The translations under genes and the position numbers were made by a program. The notes under the pieces are model-generated. The model saw nothing but the letters and a program-made list of their open reading frames with translations. It did not search any database and was not told the origin of the DNA. A DNA stretch of 64,000 nt from Oreohelix idahoensis (taxonomy: Eukaryota > Mollusca > Gastropoda > Stylommatophora > Oreohelicidae): positions 310,001-374,000 of the forward strand of contig JAMPIV010018954.1 of NCBI GenBank assembly GCA_024509875.1. Direction: 5' to 3'. Shown piece after piece: positions 11,849-23,951 of this stretch (position 1 is the first letter of the stretch; every line of letters begins with the position of its first letter).

Positions 11849-12512
11849 AACGTCACCAGTTTATTGTCGTTAAAATGTAGCGACATCGACGACTCAGAAT
11901 GCTGCTATTAGTACTGTCTTGGTTATTATATTGTGCTGGTCCTTCTTTGAGTTATGTAGTTATTGTCATGTAATGGAAGGGTGTAGGAGGGTTTAGGAGA
12001 GCAGGTGAGTTCACTTGGGGATATAATTATTTCTCTTCTCGCTTATTATAGAGCACGGAGCCACAACTGGCCCACACAGGAAGCCTGCATGAAGCATTCA
12101 TAAGCTCTTGCAGCAGTGGTTTATGTACCAATTTGTGTTACATGTTGAGATTGCCAGCCGCATGCACAACACCATACTAGTCTCATTGTACAGCATTCCT
12201 GAGTATTTGTGTGTGTGTAATAACGGGCTGTTTGGCAGGCGAAAGTTTTATTGTTCATTGTGTTATTATTACGTTTTAATTAGTCACTGCTTTACTGCGT
12301 TTCAGATTAAAACATAAGCACTGGCTGGGTGTTTGCTTGTTTTTTTCTTTACTCTTTAAAATTGCTGGCTATAACACTGATTAGGCTGTACAAATAAATA
12401 CAACCCCTGCCTGTACATCAAGAGTAGAGTCTTATTAGTGTACGGGTCTGGTGCGAGTGTGACGTGGCCACAAGTCAATAATATCTCAGCACATCTCGTC
12501 CACCCTATTGCA
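11849..12512 (+). repeat. LTR copy (probably solo) related to the LTR at 17605-18787
   Basis: Long stretches match the reverse complement of the LTR at 17605-18787: the part around 12060-12190, the segment with GGCTGGGTGTTTGCTTG and AATAAATACAACCCCTGCC near 12320-12410, and the terminal CCACCCTATTGCA at 12500-12512. No primer site or gag follows, which suggests a solo LTR or a fragment. The 5' end at 11849 (TGTAACAACG) is the least certain part. Confidence 0.55.
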
Positions 12513-14198
12513 CTTCTTTAACAGAATATATGTTCCTTTTCATGCAACTGACGCCTCGCACTTGCTTGAGTCATATCGAACACAATAGTGACGCTTTTCA
12601 GAACTTTTCGGTTTTCGGAATCTCGGATAAGGGTTTCAGGACCTGTAAATGGTTTGTATTTGTACGCAAAAGATGTAGACTTAAACAAAATACAGGGATC
12701 CAGTTCAGGGCTTCATCGGATACAGTTAACACCAGATACAATCATATGCTTTATTCAGGATTTTAAGACAGTCAGACGTCAGTGGCAGTCGCTCTCAGGA
12801 GTAGTGCTCATTGTATGGCATATGGGCGTGACACATGTATAGTTTTCAAGTCTGGTGTGTCTGTTCAGTTATTCGAGCGCGTCTATTTCAGGTCGCACAA
12901 TTTAAGTTCTAGCAAGATGCCACACTGCTGTATATAATTTATGAGAGCGGCGCCCAATTCTTTGTTGAGGAAAACGCTGTTGTAAATACTCGTTTGTAAC
13001 TACGTAACATGAGTATTCTTTAATGTTTGAATGTATGAAAATGTTGATGGCCTCATATAGCATCTATCAGACTAATCTCCCCTGCTTTCTTCAAGCATTC
13101 CTTAATATAACTCTTAAGATTTTTTTTCTTTTTTTTTTAAGTTTTTCGTTCTCTCTTCCCCTCTCCCTCTTCTCTCCCAATATTTATTCAATTTAAAAAA
13201 AAATTATGATCTACCCTCATTCAGCTTTTCAGTCCTTGTTTTTTTTTTTTTCGTACTTTGAATTTTCTATCTACTTCCGGTAGCAGCGGCATATATTTTG
13301 GTCCTGCCAAGTGATCCAAATCATGGATATTTTGCTCTTATGTTTATGTTTTCTACATAATTCTCACTTTCTTTCCTTACTGTTTTTGTTTGTCTGTCCC
13401 TGACGAAGGCCTTGTGGCCGCAACGTAGGTTTTTTCTGGTCTTTTCTCCTAGTAAGGCGTATAACCTTTTATTTTAAATTTTTTCTCCATTCCACCTTAA
13501 TATTGGTTACAATTTGTTACGTACCTGCAAGCTGCCTTTAGGGCAGTACTCCCAGAGCAACAGAATCCTTCCAGGATCAACACAAGCTCCAACAAAAGCC
13601 GTGATGTTTTGATGTTTGAGCTCCATTAACTGTCAATTAAAACAGTGGTTTAAAATACATTGTAATGTAACAGATGTCCAACTATTATGAGGTTCTGCAT
13701 GGGATCGGGAGCATTGCCATGTAATACATGCTGCAGAAACCACCACTACAAGAACACATAATTGCTTTGGTGCAGGCTTCCTGTAAGGAAACCAGAAGTT
13801 GTGGTTTCTTCATGCTTCATAAAGAACTAAAAGGAAAATAGTGTAGTTAAATACTATTTAAAAACATGCACAATTGTAATTTCTAATTAACAGGTATGCA
13901 ATATGCAATAAATTATTAGAAAGAGTGCTATCAATATGCACATTGTGGCAATTAAAAATACTATACACAGTTACAGACACCAAATTTTCAAAATTATAAC
14001 CCATCAGCAGTTAACCGGATATTTTTTATGCATTAAAAATAAATAAATAGACACATTTCACAAACAGTGCATATCTCTTTCAGTCGATTTCTCTAATCAG
14101 ATCATTGTATGGTATTACTTTCTTCAGTAAACTCTTCCGTTTATATAGTATCTGTGTCATAATGTTGTTGCTGTTTCACTCGTTTATGTTGTATATAG
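12513..14198. other. Non-coding stretch with a hammerhead-like motif and an LTR fragment
   Basis: No gene recognised. Oligo-T and pyrimidine runs lie at about 13120-13250. At 13400-13424 is CTGACGA, a GGCC-TTGT-GGCC hairpin and GCAAC, resembling a decayed hammerhead ribozyme core. At about 13680-13830 is a fragment of the same repeat as the LTRs at 11849 and 17605 (CATGTAATACATGCTGC and AACCACCACTACAAGAACA). Confidence 0.5.
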
Positions 14199-14275
14199 AT
14201 CTTTTATAACACATAAGGAAGGGATACCCGAGGCCTGTAAACAGTAAATAAATATTAGACAAACATAAAGGTATG
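14199..14275 (-). mobile_element. ~75-bp MITE copy
   Basis: Reverse-complement match to the mini-element at 51399-51473, sharing AACACATAAGGAAGGGAT, GAGGCCTGTAAACAGTAAAT and a CATAAAGGTA end. The 3' part runs into a palindrome (14243-14298), as if a second partial copy lies tail to tail. Confidence 0.65.
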
Positions 14276-14298
14276 TTTGTCAAATATTTATTTATTGT
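14243..14298. repeat. Palindrome in MITE
   Basis: Two ~26-base arms, one starting CAGTAAATAAATATT and the other its reverse complement with two mismatches, around a 4-base AAGG loop. It is followed by a second copy of TGTATATAGATCT, also seen at about 14189. Confidence 0.7.
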
Positions 14299-14340
14299 AT
14301 ATAGATCTCTTGTCTTGTAACAGCTGTTGGTACACGTCAC

Positions 14341-14545
14341 AGTTTATCAGCACGAAGTTTCGTGTTAATTATACATTTTTGTGTGAAGTTTCGCGTTAAT
14401 TTTAATTTTATAGTGAAGTTTTGTATTACTGTTCGTATTATAGTGAAGTGTCGCGTTGATGTTTGTAGTATAGTGACGCTTCGCATTGATTTTGGTATTA
14501 TAGTGAAGTTTCTCATTACTGTTAATATTATAGCGAAGTTTTAAA
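14341..14545 (+). repeat. Degenerate 30-bp minisatellite
   Basis: About six tandem units of ~30 bases with core TATAGTGAAGTTTCGC. Because 30 is a multiple of three, a 60-codon frame stays open; it is not a gene. Confidence 0.8.
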
Positions 14546-14796
14546 ATGTTATATATTTATGATAGTTACTTTCTTAAACATGTAAAGTGTTATGTTACTA
14601 AATAGTAATTTTCTCTTATAACGTTATCGCAGTTTTACAGATATTGCTCTATGCTCTAGTATGGGTTGTTTGCTGCTGATCATATGTTTTTAAAAAATGA
14701 TTTGATTCCATGGTAGATTCACGAAGACTGTATGATTTACACTGATTATATTATCTTAACTGTAGAAACTTATGAAATATTAAAATGAGTGGTTGT

Positions 14797-15162
<366 letters not shown>

Positions 15163-15165
15163 GCA

Positions 15166-15819
15166 ATCAACAAAGATCGGCGACTGGCAGTGCGAGAACT
15201 AGAAAAAGTTCTGGGAATTCCATAAACTATTGCGTCCGAGATTCTGTCCCAGGATCTGGGTATGAGACGTGTCGTGGCAAAATTCGTTCCGCGGATTCTG
15301 CTACCAGAGCAGAAGAAACTTTGTACCACAGTTGTTAATGATTTGCTTCAAACCGCAACCAATAACCCAGATTTCATGAAGAAAGTCATAACCGGAGATG
15401 AATCGTGGATCTACTGCTATGATTCAGAAACGAAGGCTCAGTCGTCTCAGTGGAAGTCGCCTGGTTCTCCATGCCCGGAGATGGCGCGGCAAACCCGTAG
15501 CAAGATCAAGACCAAGTTGACTGTGTTTTTTTTTATTGGGAAGGTGTTATCTATCGCGAGTACGCTCCTTCAGGCCAAACAATTAATAAGGAATACTACC
15601 TCAAAGTTCTCCGCCGGTTGAGAAATGCACCCTTCATTTTGGCTTTTTCCAAAATTGAAATCATGTTTGAAAGGTAGAAAATTTCAGACCGTCAATGAGA
15701 TTAAAGAAAATACGACGACGCAACTGATGGCGCTTCCAAAAAAAGCCTTCGCAGAATGTTTTAAAAAGTGGAAGAAACGCTGGGAGCACTGTGTGATGTC
15801 CCAAGGAGCCTACTTTTGA
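15166..15819 (+). pseudogene. Mariner-type transposase relic
   Basis: The frame from ~15168 reads as the middle and end of a mariner transposase: an N-terminal part starting INKDRRLAVREL with an in-frame stop near 15223, then the catalytic signature GDESWIYCYD near residues 15393-15422. The frame then shifts around 15520 and ends with a tail like FPKLKSCLKGRKFQ and RWEHCVMSQGAYF at 15640-15819. The block that should hold the second and third catalytic Asp (HDNxxxH and SPDLxPxD in mariners) is missing. The 5' end of the gene and its 5' terminal repeat are replaced by AT microsatellite. Dead copy. Confidence 0.85.
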
Positions 15820-15873
15820 AGGGGACTGAGCCATCATTGTGCTATGTAAAATGTTTATTGATTTATATTACAT

Positions 15874-15902
15874 GGCCGGTTCTTTTCCGGACAGCCCTCG
15901 TA
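15874..15902 (+). repeat. 3' terminal inverted repeat of the mariner relic
   Basis: GGCCGGTTCTTTTCCGGACA then GCCCTCG, followed by TA, resembles a mariner terminal repeat (reverse complement starts CGAGGGCTGTCCGG). The matching left repeat is absent. Confidence 0.7.
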
Positions 15903-16427
15903 TGCTTTATAAATGTAACATGATTGATGTTGTTCTTTTTGTTTAGTGATAATAAACATAATAAACCTTTACTTACCGTGTTGGTCAACCCCATTGTCCC
16001 ATTATATGTTATACGTAGGTTGTATTTACGTTTGTGCATTTGTGTTGCCAAATTGGTGTGTGTACATGAGTGTAGGGTAACTTGTAAAAAATTGTTTAGC
16101 AAGGAGATTAAGTGCGTCTGCAGTTAAATTAATGTCGTAAGATAGGCTGGATTAGAGCAACTACTCGATTCAGAGACTGTCCTTCCTCTTACCCTATCAC
16201 CCTCGTAAAACAGTAATCTATTTCTTACCCCTTATTCTCACAGAGTTATCACTATCACCTCTGCTCGGACGGGACCATACATTTCTCAGACCTATCTCAT
16301 CACAAATTACAACACAGTTGCTGTATGAAAAATGTCTGTTGTCTAATCTCCGAAGGGTACTGGCTAGACTGGAGATTGTCACGAAATGATCTTGGTATGT
16401 AGACTCATCGACTTGAGTAATTACACT
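15903..16427. other. Unassigned non-coding stretch
   Basis: Nothing recognised; short ORFs only. Confidence 0.4.
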
Positions 16428-16735
16428 GGATTCTTAAGATACACTTTGGAGTAAGCTACACTTGATATCTGTATATCCGACTCAACTTGTGACTATGGAG
16501 TCTGCTTCATAAAATGCGCTTACGAGTGCGTTGCACTTGGTATAAATATGAGAATCAATTTGTAAATATAGAATCTTGATTCTCAAAATGCGCTTTCATG
16601 AGTGAGTTGAACTTGATATTTGAATATGTAATCACCTTGTAAATATGGAATTTTGATTCTCAAAATGCCCTCTTGATAAAAGTTGAATTAAAATGCTGCG
16701 ACCACCTTGTAAACGCGGGCGAGAATTCTTCCTTC
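16428..16735 (+). repeat. Degenerate ~76-bp tandem repeat, about four units
   Basis: Units share GATTCTCAAAATGCGC, an ACTTGATAT block and CCTTGTAAATATGGA. The last unit degenerates into the gag-relic region. Confidence 0.7.
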
Positions 16736-16978
16736 TTAACTGAGGAAGTTAAGAATGTCCTAAAGGCGAATTCTGTTATCCAGACATACACTGTGCTAGT
16801 TTTTTTTCTGGTTAGACGTTCAACATGTTGTGACAGGGACAAGCTAGGATTCCACACCCAAGACCCGTGCACTAAGAAAATTTATAAAGGATCGTTTGAC
16901 AGGGGTTGCAATTATTGGTTGCTTGCAACCCTCTCAGCAGCAGACTTAGCAATTCAAGCAACACAAAGCCTATACACA

Positions 16979-17473
16979 TCAACATTTAATACTACCGAAC
17001 ACCTCGTGGATGCGATGGGAGAATTCCCAAAGAGACTCCCTTGCACCTTGCCGGGTAGAGTAAAAAATGGTCATTAGCTCTGGGATGCTTCGACGCTCCC
17101 CATACACCCTAAGAATGGAATGTAGCATCGCTTCTGGGTCATCGTCTTCAGCCTGAATCCTCAGCTCCCTGCGAACACTTAGGGTCACACTGTCAAGAAT
17201 AACCTCTGCCTGGTCCTCTTTACTCATCATCCCTACCCTCCAGGCAGCTCTCACCTCTCTGATTTATCCCTCAGCCGTAGGGCCTGTGCGCCGCTCCCCA
17301 AAGCACCGCACTTTCTTGTGGGTAGGTACCATGATGTACCTCACTCGCTCTGGTTGTCGCGCTAGTTCCACTACAGGGTCATCCACTTCAGCTGCATCTT
17401 TGTTATCCAATCCACTAGCAGCACATGTGTTGCGTGCCGCCATCTTGTTGCTAGTAAAGTTGAGTGAATACAA
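16979..17473 (-). pseudogene. Retrotransposon Gag relic
   Basis: Two frames on the minus strand look like one broken Gag: 17473-17264 (ends with VRYIMVPTHKKVRCFGERR) and 17254-16979 (EVRAAWRVGM, a capsid-like helix-rich stretch, then IPELMTIFYSTRQGARESLWEFSHRI). A frameshift or stop separates them near 17260. The pattern of a predicted helical capsid and a late R(Q/E)xxESLxEFS motif is typical of Ty3/gypsy Gag. It lies directly inside the primer site and LTR at 17584-18787, so it belongs to that element. No protease, RT or integrase follows; pol is lost or was never included. Confidence 0.65.
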
Positions 17474-17583
17474 TGGTAAGCTGGATGATCCTGTTCCCTG
17501 CCTTGCACTGAACTGGGTGTTCTACTGTTTCGGCTGTTGCTACTCTGATCACTGAAGAGTTGCTTCACTGCGTGCTGTCTGTC

Positions 17584-17602
17584 AATCCTGTCGACGACGC
17601 CA
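17584..17602 (-). other. Primer-binding site of the gag-relic element
   Basis: On the minus strand TGGCGTCGTCGACAGGATTG begins two bases after the LTR end CTATCACA. TGG at the start fits a tRNA primer site. Confidence 0.65.
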
Positions 17603-17604
17603 AT

Positions 17605-18787
17605 TGTGATAGGGTGGGCGAGATGATGATGATGATGTTGTGATATGTGATCACTTTCTCGCACACTCGCAACCAACCCTAATTCGACAATAAAACTCTG
17701 ATTCTTAAGGCAGGGGCTGTATTTATTTCTACAACCCTGTCAGTGACAAGCACACAAAGCAAACATTAAACAAATAAACCAGCAAACAAAACACCAAACA
17801 CCCAGCCAGTGGGCTCAGTTGCTAATCCTGAAACGCATACAAAGCACGGGCTAGTTAAAATCAAAATAGTTAAATAATCAGAAACACCATGCTGTCACCT
17901 GTCAAACTGTCCTTCCACACTGCGTGAAGCATTCAACTATCATGCACACACACACATGCATGTCGTCTAGCGATACTAGTATGGTGTTGTGCATGAGGCT
18001 GGCAATCTCTCCGTGTAACATAGATTGCTACCGAAACCACTACTGCAAGAGCACACACTCAGCTATCACACACACACTCATGCATGTCGTCCAATGAGAC
18101 TAGTAAGGTGTTGTGCATGAGGCTGGCAATCTCACCGTGTAACATAGATTGCTACCAAAACCACTACTGCACGAGCATATGAATACTTCATGCGGAGGCA
18201 AACCACACTGGTGGCCCCATGCTCCCTCAGGAGCGGAGAAGAGAAATATATATCTTCAAGTGAGCCCACGTGCTCTCACAAACCGTTCTACACATAACCA
18301 TAATTAAATAATCATGAAATATGCATAACATAGAATTAACCAATATGTACCACCAATACTCTCATTAATGAGAATAAGCTACTACCTCTCAACCGATCCA
18401 TATCAATACTCGTTCCTGCACTCTGAACACGTCGTAAGTGACGACTGGTGCGCCTGGCAACAAGCGTGTCGTATATGACCCCTGATGAGATTGGGAACTC
18501 ATCACATGAAACACATCGTTACCGTTATCGAAACAACCACTGCAATAGCATAAAAATGCTTCTTGTGGGCCTGTAATGGACACCAGCTGCATTGGTGTTT
18601 CCATGCTCCGCCGGAAGCAAACAGAGAAACACTTGTCTCAACGTGCCTTACGCACCAAGGAGTGGCCTCGCGCTCTCCAGAAATCTAAATATTTATTATG
18701 GCCTAGTAATAAATCTTCTTGAAGATAATGTGGTGAAGAAGTAATAAACCACAGAGACCATGGGGGTGACAAGATGGCGCTGTCACA
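17605..18787 (-). repeat. 5' LTR of the gag-relic element
   Basis: On the minus strand it would run from TGTGACAGCGCC (18787) to CCACCCTATCACA (17605), giving TGTGA/TCACA ends. The inner end is fixed by the primer site; the outer end is inferred. AATAAATACAGCCCCTGCC near 17730 matches the LTR copy at 11849-12512 and includes the poly(A) signal. Its upstream part has three related blocks (about 17935-18065, 18070-18240, 18430-18640), each with a CCACTACTGCA-like core, so it grew by internal duplication. Confidence 0.6.
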
Positions 18788-19919
18788 ATGTAATATGTCG
18801 ACTCAGACTTCTGTTGGACTGAAGACACACAAAAGTCTTCGTAAGTTTTCACACTTAACATCAATGGTTGAATTTCTTTTGTTACTACTTCTCGCTAATG
18901 ATGAGTTCAATTCTCTAGTAAATATGTATGACATGAGATGCATCTGACAAGTGTTAAATATATTGCGCATGAGAGTGTGAGTACATGTAAGTCTGTATGA
19001 TGACCTAACAATCTAGATGAAGATGAAGTATGAACTATCAATTACCTCCTATTGTCTTAGATGAAAATCTTTTGATTTAATTAATCGTTTACGAGAAGAA
19101 TTAGTTGAAAACTGTCTTCCGCACATTTAGCTATAATGCCAAGTGCAAAAGTAAATCTTAACTTAAAGACTAAGGAAAATTATTAATGGTTTTTAAAAGA
19201 TTTACTAACCTCCTTTTTTCCTTTTGCAAATTCCTTTAAGAACACTATAAATTCCAAGTATATATGAATTTCAATATCCACACAGGAATGAACACGTTTA
19301 ATAAGGCTATGCGTCTGGGATATGTTCTACACCACGCTGTACTGAAACTGTACTGATCTCTGATGAACTCTGCAGTACATAATATTCGTAAATCGCCCAT
19401 ATGTTCCTCAAATCCTGCATGTGACGTGACACTCCGCCTCTAAACCAATAGTTAGGCCTACATCTTGTGGCTCAAACCTTGGATCTCTCTTGTCCCATGT
19501 CAGTCTAAAAGTGGGTGGGCTTTGCCACAAACTTTCAATACCATGCGGCATGACAAACCGGAGTTTGACAATTGGCTGGTCAATGCAAAAAAATCACCCG
19601 CCCTCTAACTGTCCAAAGCCCTCCGCGTCAACTTTGTTTTCTTGTGCATGAGGCGACCCTTTAATCTCCTTGTTTAAAGTCTAAGATTACGTATCAAAAG
19701 AAATCATTCTATAGCCAGGTGTGTTTCACAAGATTATGATGAAAACAGATGTGTTTAACAATGTGGGAACCTGAATCAAAGGAGCGTTAAGTTACACTTT
19801 AGATACACGTCGCGAGTAATAAAGATTACAGTTTCAAGTCCAGTCGTGATTAAAAGATGACTTGAACAACGACGACAGAGCAAATGTGGTTAAAAATGAA
19901 AGAAAAGAGAGATGATGGG
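18788..19919. other. Unassigned non-coding stretch
   Basis: Nothing recognised; no transposon end or exon seen. Confidence 0.4.
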
Positions 19920-20510
19920 AAAGACAGCGAAAAGACCTGGCGCTCGTTTATCACAAGGCGTAACACTGAATAATGGTGATTTTTCTTCCTTTTCCCTGGA
20001 ATCTTGCCGTTATTATCCTGGGTGATATTGATTCCCATTCTATTAGTGCTTTTCTGGCTTCCTGGGGCATCATAATAGCAACCTCTTTTGAGTGTGTGTG
20101 GTCTTCATCCTCGTGTATTGAATATATGACATTGTCCACTGTATTGGTTATGAGTTCACTAGTTCCATTTATTCTCGTTTCTGCTAGTCCTAAGAGTTTT
20201 ATTCCATATCATCTCTCCAGCTACCTATAGTTTCCTGTATTGTCCGTATCTTCCAGAGGCCCATTCTAATTTTTGCCTTCGTGCTTAGAAGTGGTGTCGG
20301 CAGCCTGACTTCCCTTGACTGGCTTTCATCAGGTCTCTGAGTCATTTGTCCCTCTTGGGAGAGTTCTTCCTGACTCTGGCTTTTATTTCTTTCCTCAGCT
20401 GTTTCAGTTTTTGTGAGAAATAGGTTTTTCCGGCAGGGTTGTGAGCCCTGTACTCCAACGTCCTTTGACTTGGAGGAAGCGGGTGTGCCCACTTTGTCTG
20501 TCCCTTCCAT
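19920..20510 (-). pseudogene. LINE endonuclease fragment
   Basis: Minus-strand frames give, in order, KIRMGLWKIRTIQE (20283 down), a LAETR-like segment, NVIYSIHEDEDHTHSKEVAI and a block ending ITARFQGKGRKITIIQCYA (about 19985). This is the layout of the N-terminal half of an APE-type LINE endonuclease: a WNVRT-like start, an E-containing (S/A)ET(R/K)W block and an IQCYAP block. Frames shift at least once. The MGDxN block and the whole reverse transcriptase are missing. Confidence 0.7.
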
Positions 20511-20706
20511 TTTGACCTGCTCAGCATGGTTGAACCTACCAGGTGTAAATATCTCCCGGTGATGTAGCTCACAATATCATTAAGGCACTCAAGGCAACCC
20601 ACCACTTCAAAGTGGGGCACCATTGGTTGGAATAAATTTGTCAAGAGTGGCGTAAATGGTCTCTTATTGTTAACAAACTATTCATTTTATTGTGTCCCCA
20701 GTAGGA
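20511..20706. other. Short unassigned spacer
   Basis: Nothing recognised between the LINE fragment and the hAT-like MITE. Confidence 0.4.
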
Positions 20707-21169
20707 CAGGGTTTCTTAACGTGTGGTCCACGGACACTTTGAATCGATAATAGGAGGCCCGGGTACATAACCAAAAATTTAAAATTTAAGGTTTCTTATT
20801 ACACTTTCATGTATTTATTTATCAAGAAGAGAAGCCGGGATAGCGCAGTGGTTAGTGCACTGGCTTCCTAGCTCTGTGGTCCATGGTTCGATTCCCAGTT
20901 GAGGTGGGATTTTTTAGCCCGCAAGCGGCTCCGGGGTCGACCCAGCCTCATGAATTGGGTACCAGAGCAACTCTGGGAAGGTTAAGGCGGTCGGCGTGAT
21001 GCTGACCACATCACCCCTAGTGTGCCGATGGTCAAGAAAATATGGGCCTAACACTATATTCCCAATATGCCTCAGTGGGCGTGTAAATGGATCCTTATCT
21101 AGAGGAGGTATAAAGCCTACTTCGGACAATCAAAGGGAACCATGCCACAAACAAATTTAAGAAACCCTG
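20707..21169. mobile_element. hAT-like MITE carrying a SINE
   Basis: Ends CAGGGTTTCTTA (20707) and TAAGAAACCCTG (to 21169) are perfect 12-base inverted repeats of the hAT type. The 8-base flanks CAGTAGGA and CTCTAGGA agree at 6 of 8 positions, as expected for an aged hAT duplication. No transposase. Without the SINE it would be only ~200 bases. Confidence 0.75.
20834..21100 (+). repeat. tRNA-derived SINE
   Basis: Starts GCCGGGATAGCGCAGTGG. RNA polymerase III A box TAGCGCAGTGGT at 20841-20852 and B box GGTTCGATTCC at 20885-20895 have tRNA-like spacing. The body contains GGGTCGACCCAGCCTCATGA and CAACTCTGGGAAGGTTAAG, and the end is near GGATCCTTAT. The acceptor arms do not pair, so it is not a tRNA gene. 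A second copy of the body is at 47801-48730. Confidence 0.85.
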
Positions 21170-22600
<1,431 letters not shown>

Positions 22601-23170
22601 GTACTGCAGAATCTACTATGAGAAAACGGACGTCCTGACCGCAAAACGCGAAACAAGAATAGGATTTTGGAATGTCAAGACAATGAACGAGACGGGTAAA
22701 CTAAAACAGGTCACAGCAGAAATGAGAAACTATAGATTACACATTCTAGGGATAAGCGAGAGCAGATGGACAGGGGGTAGGAAAAACAGCAACAGGAGAA
22801 ACAGTACTTTACTCTGTTACTCTGGAAGAGAGGATGGGCAGCACAATGAAGGTGTAGTCATTATTCTACAGAAAGGAATAGAAAGAACATTACTGGAATG
22901 GAAACCCATCAACAACAGACTGATAAGAATAAGATTGAGAGGGAGATTCACCAACACTACAATAATACAATGCTACGCACCAACGAATGACAACGATGAA
23001 AAGGTCAAGGATGAATTCTATCAACAACTGCAGAAAGAAATGGAAGACACACCTAGATATGATCTTATCGTAGTAATGGGAGACCTCAATGCGAAAGTTG
23101 GAACACACAATACATATAAGGAAAGAGTAATGGGGAAATGCGGCAGCGGAACAGCAAACGAAAAAAACCA
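22601..23170 (+). pseudogene. RTE-like LINE endonuclease, 3'-truncated
   Basis: Open frame from 22581. An AP-endonuclease-like domain starts near ETRIGFWNVKTMNETGK (22648), followed by ILGISESRWTGG with the catalytic Glu, then IIQCYAPTND and VVMGDLNAKVG with Asp/Asn metal and phosphate ligands. The match ends at an A-rich patch (23161-23180), and the final SDH block and the reverse transcriptase are absent. LINE copies are usually 5'-truncated; loss of the 3' part implies a later deletion or rearrangement. The remaining C-terminal residues of the open frame are unrelated DNA. Confidence 0.85.
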
Positions 23171-23951
23171 AAAAAAAAAAACTATGGGACTACCTAAACA
23201 TTTTATGAAAATAATGACTAAAGCATTGGTGCACTGGTTGTTTTGTACTGTTGTGTTTGCATTGTTCTTTTGAATTGTTGTAAATAGACGTTACGTCGCA
23301 AGTGTCAACAAATCTGTATTTACCAGTTTCACAAAGAGGAAACGGCACTTTGTGGCCAACCTTACAGTAAAGCGCAACACACACACATTAGTGACAAAGA
23401 CTACATGAACAGTAAATGAATATAATTACCAGAAAAACAGAGTAACAGTTCGTGACGATTAGTATATAAGAAACACATTTCAAAATACAGGCACATTATA
23501 ACTACTAAAAAAAATAAAAAAATAGTGATAAATAGTAATAAACTGAATTCTACACCAGACAAGCACATTACAAAATGAAGAGAAAAAAGCTAAGACAATA
23601 AAACAGAAAGTTTAAAAATAAGTACAGAGAGAAGAGTCCGTAACAGCATAAATGAAGGACACTTTAAAATGAACAAAAAATAAAATTTCAGTCTTAGGAA
23701 GTACCGGAGAATGAAACCTCGGCAAGATTTTATTTTTCTATTGAGTTTTGCCTTCTTTCGGCAGGCCCGGACCTCTCAACATAGACTTGAGGCCGTTAGT
23801 TATAACAGAACGCTAATCGCTATTTAAAAAAAAAGTAAACTCTGTTAACTGAAGTATAACTTTGATAGTCACAAAGTCCTGGAAAAGACTAATAGCATCT
23901 GTCTGCCATCATTCCTCGGCAAGAGTATATTTCATGTTAAGAGCTTATATA
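23171..23951. other. Unassigned non-coding stretch
   Basis: A-rich; no gene or transposon end recognised before the Tc1 element. Confidence 0.4.

Noticed and set aside
20834..20905. tRNA gene
   Set aside because: A and B boxes are good, but the acceptor stem does not close and the sequence runs on into a SINE body.
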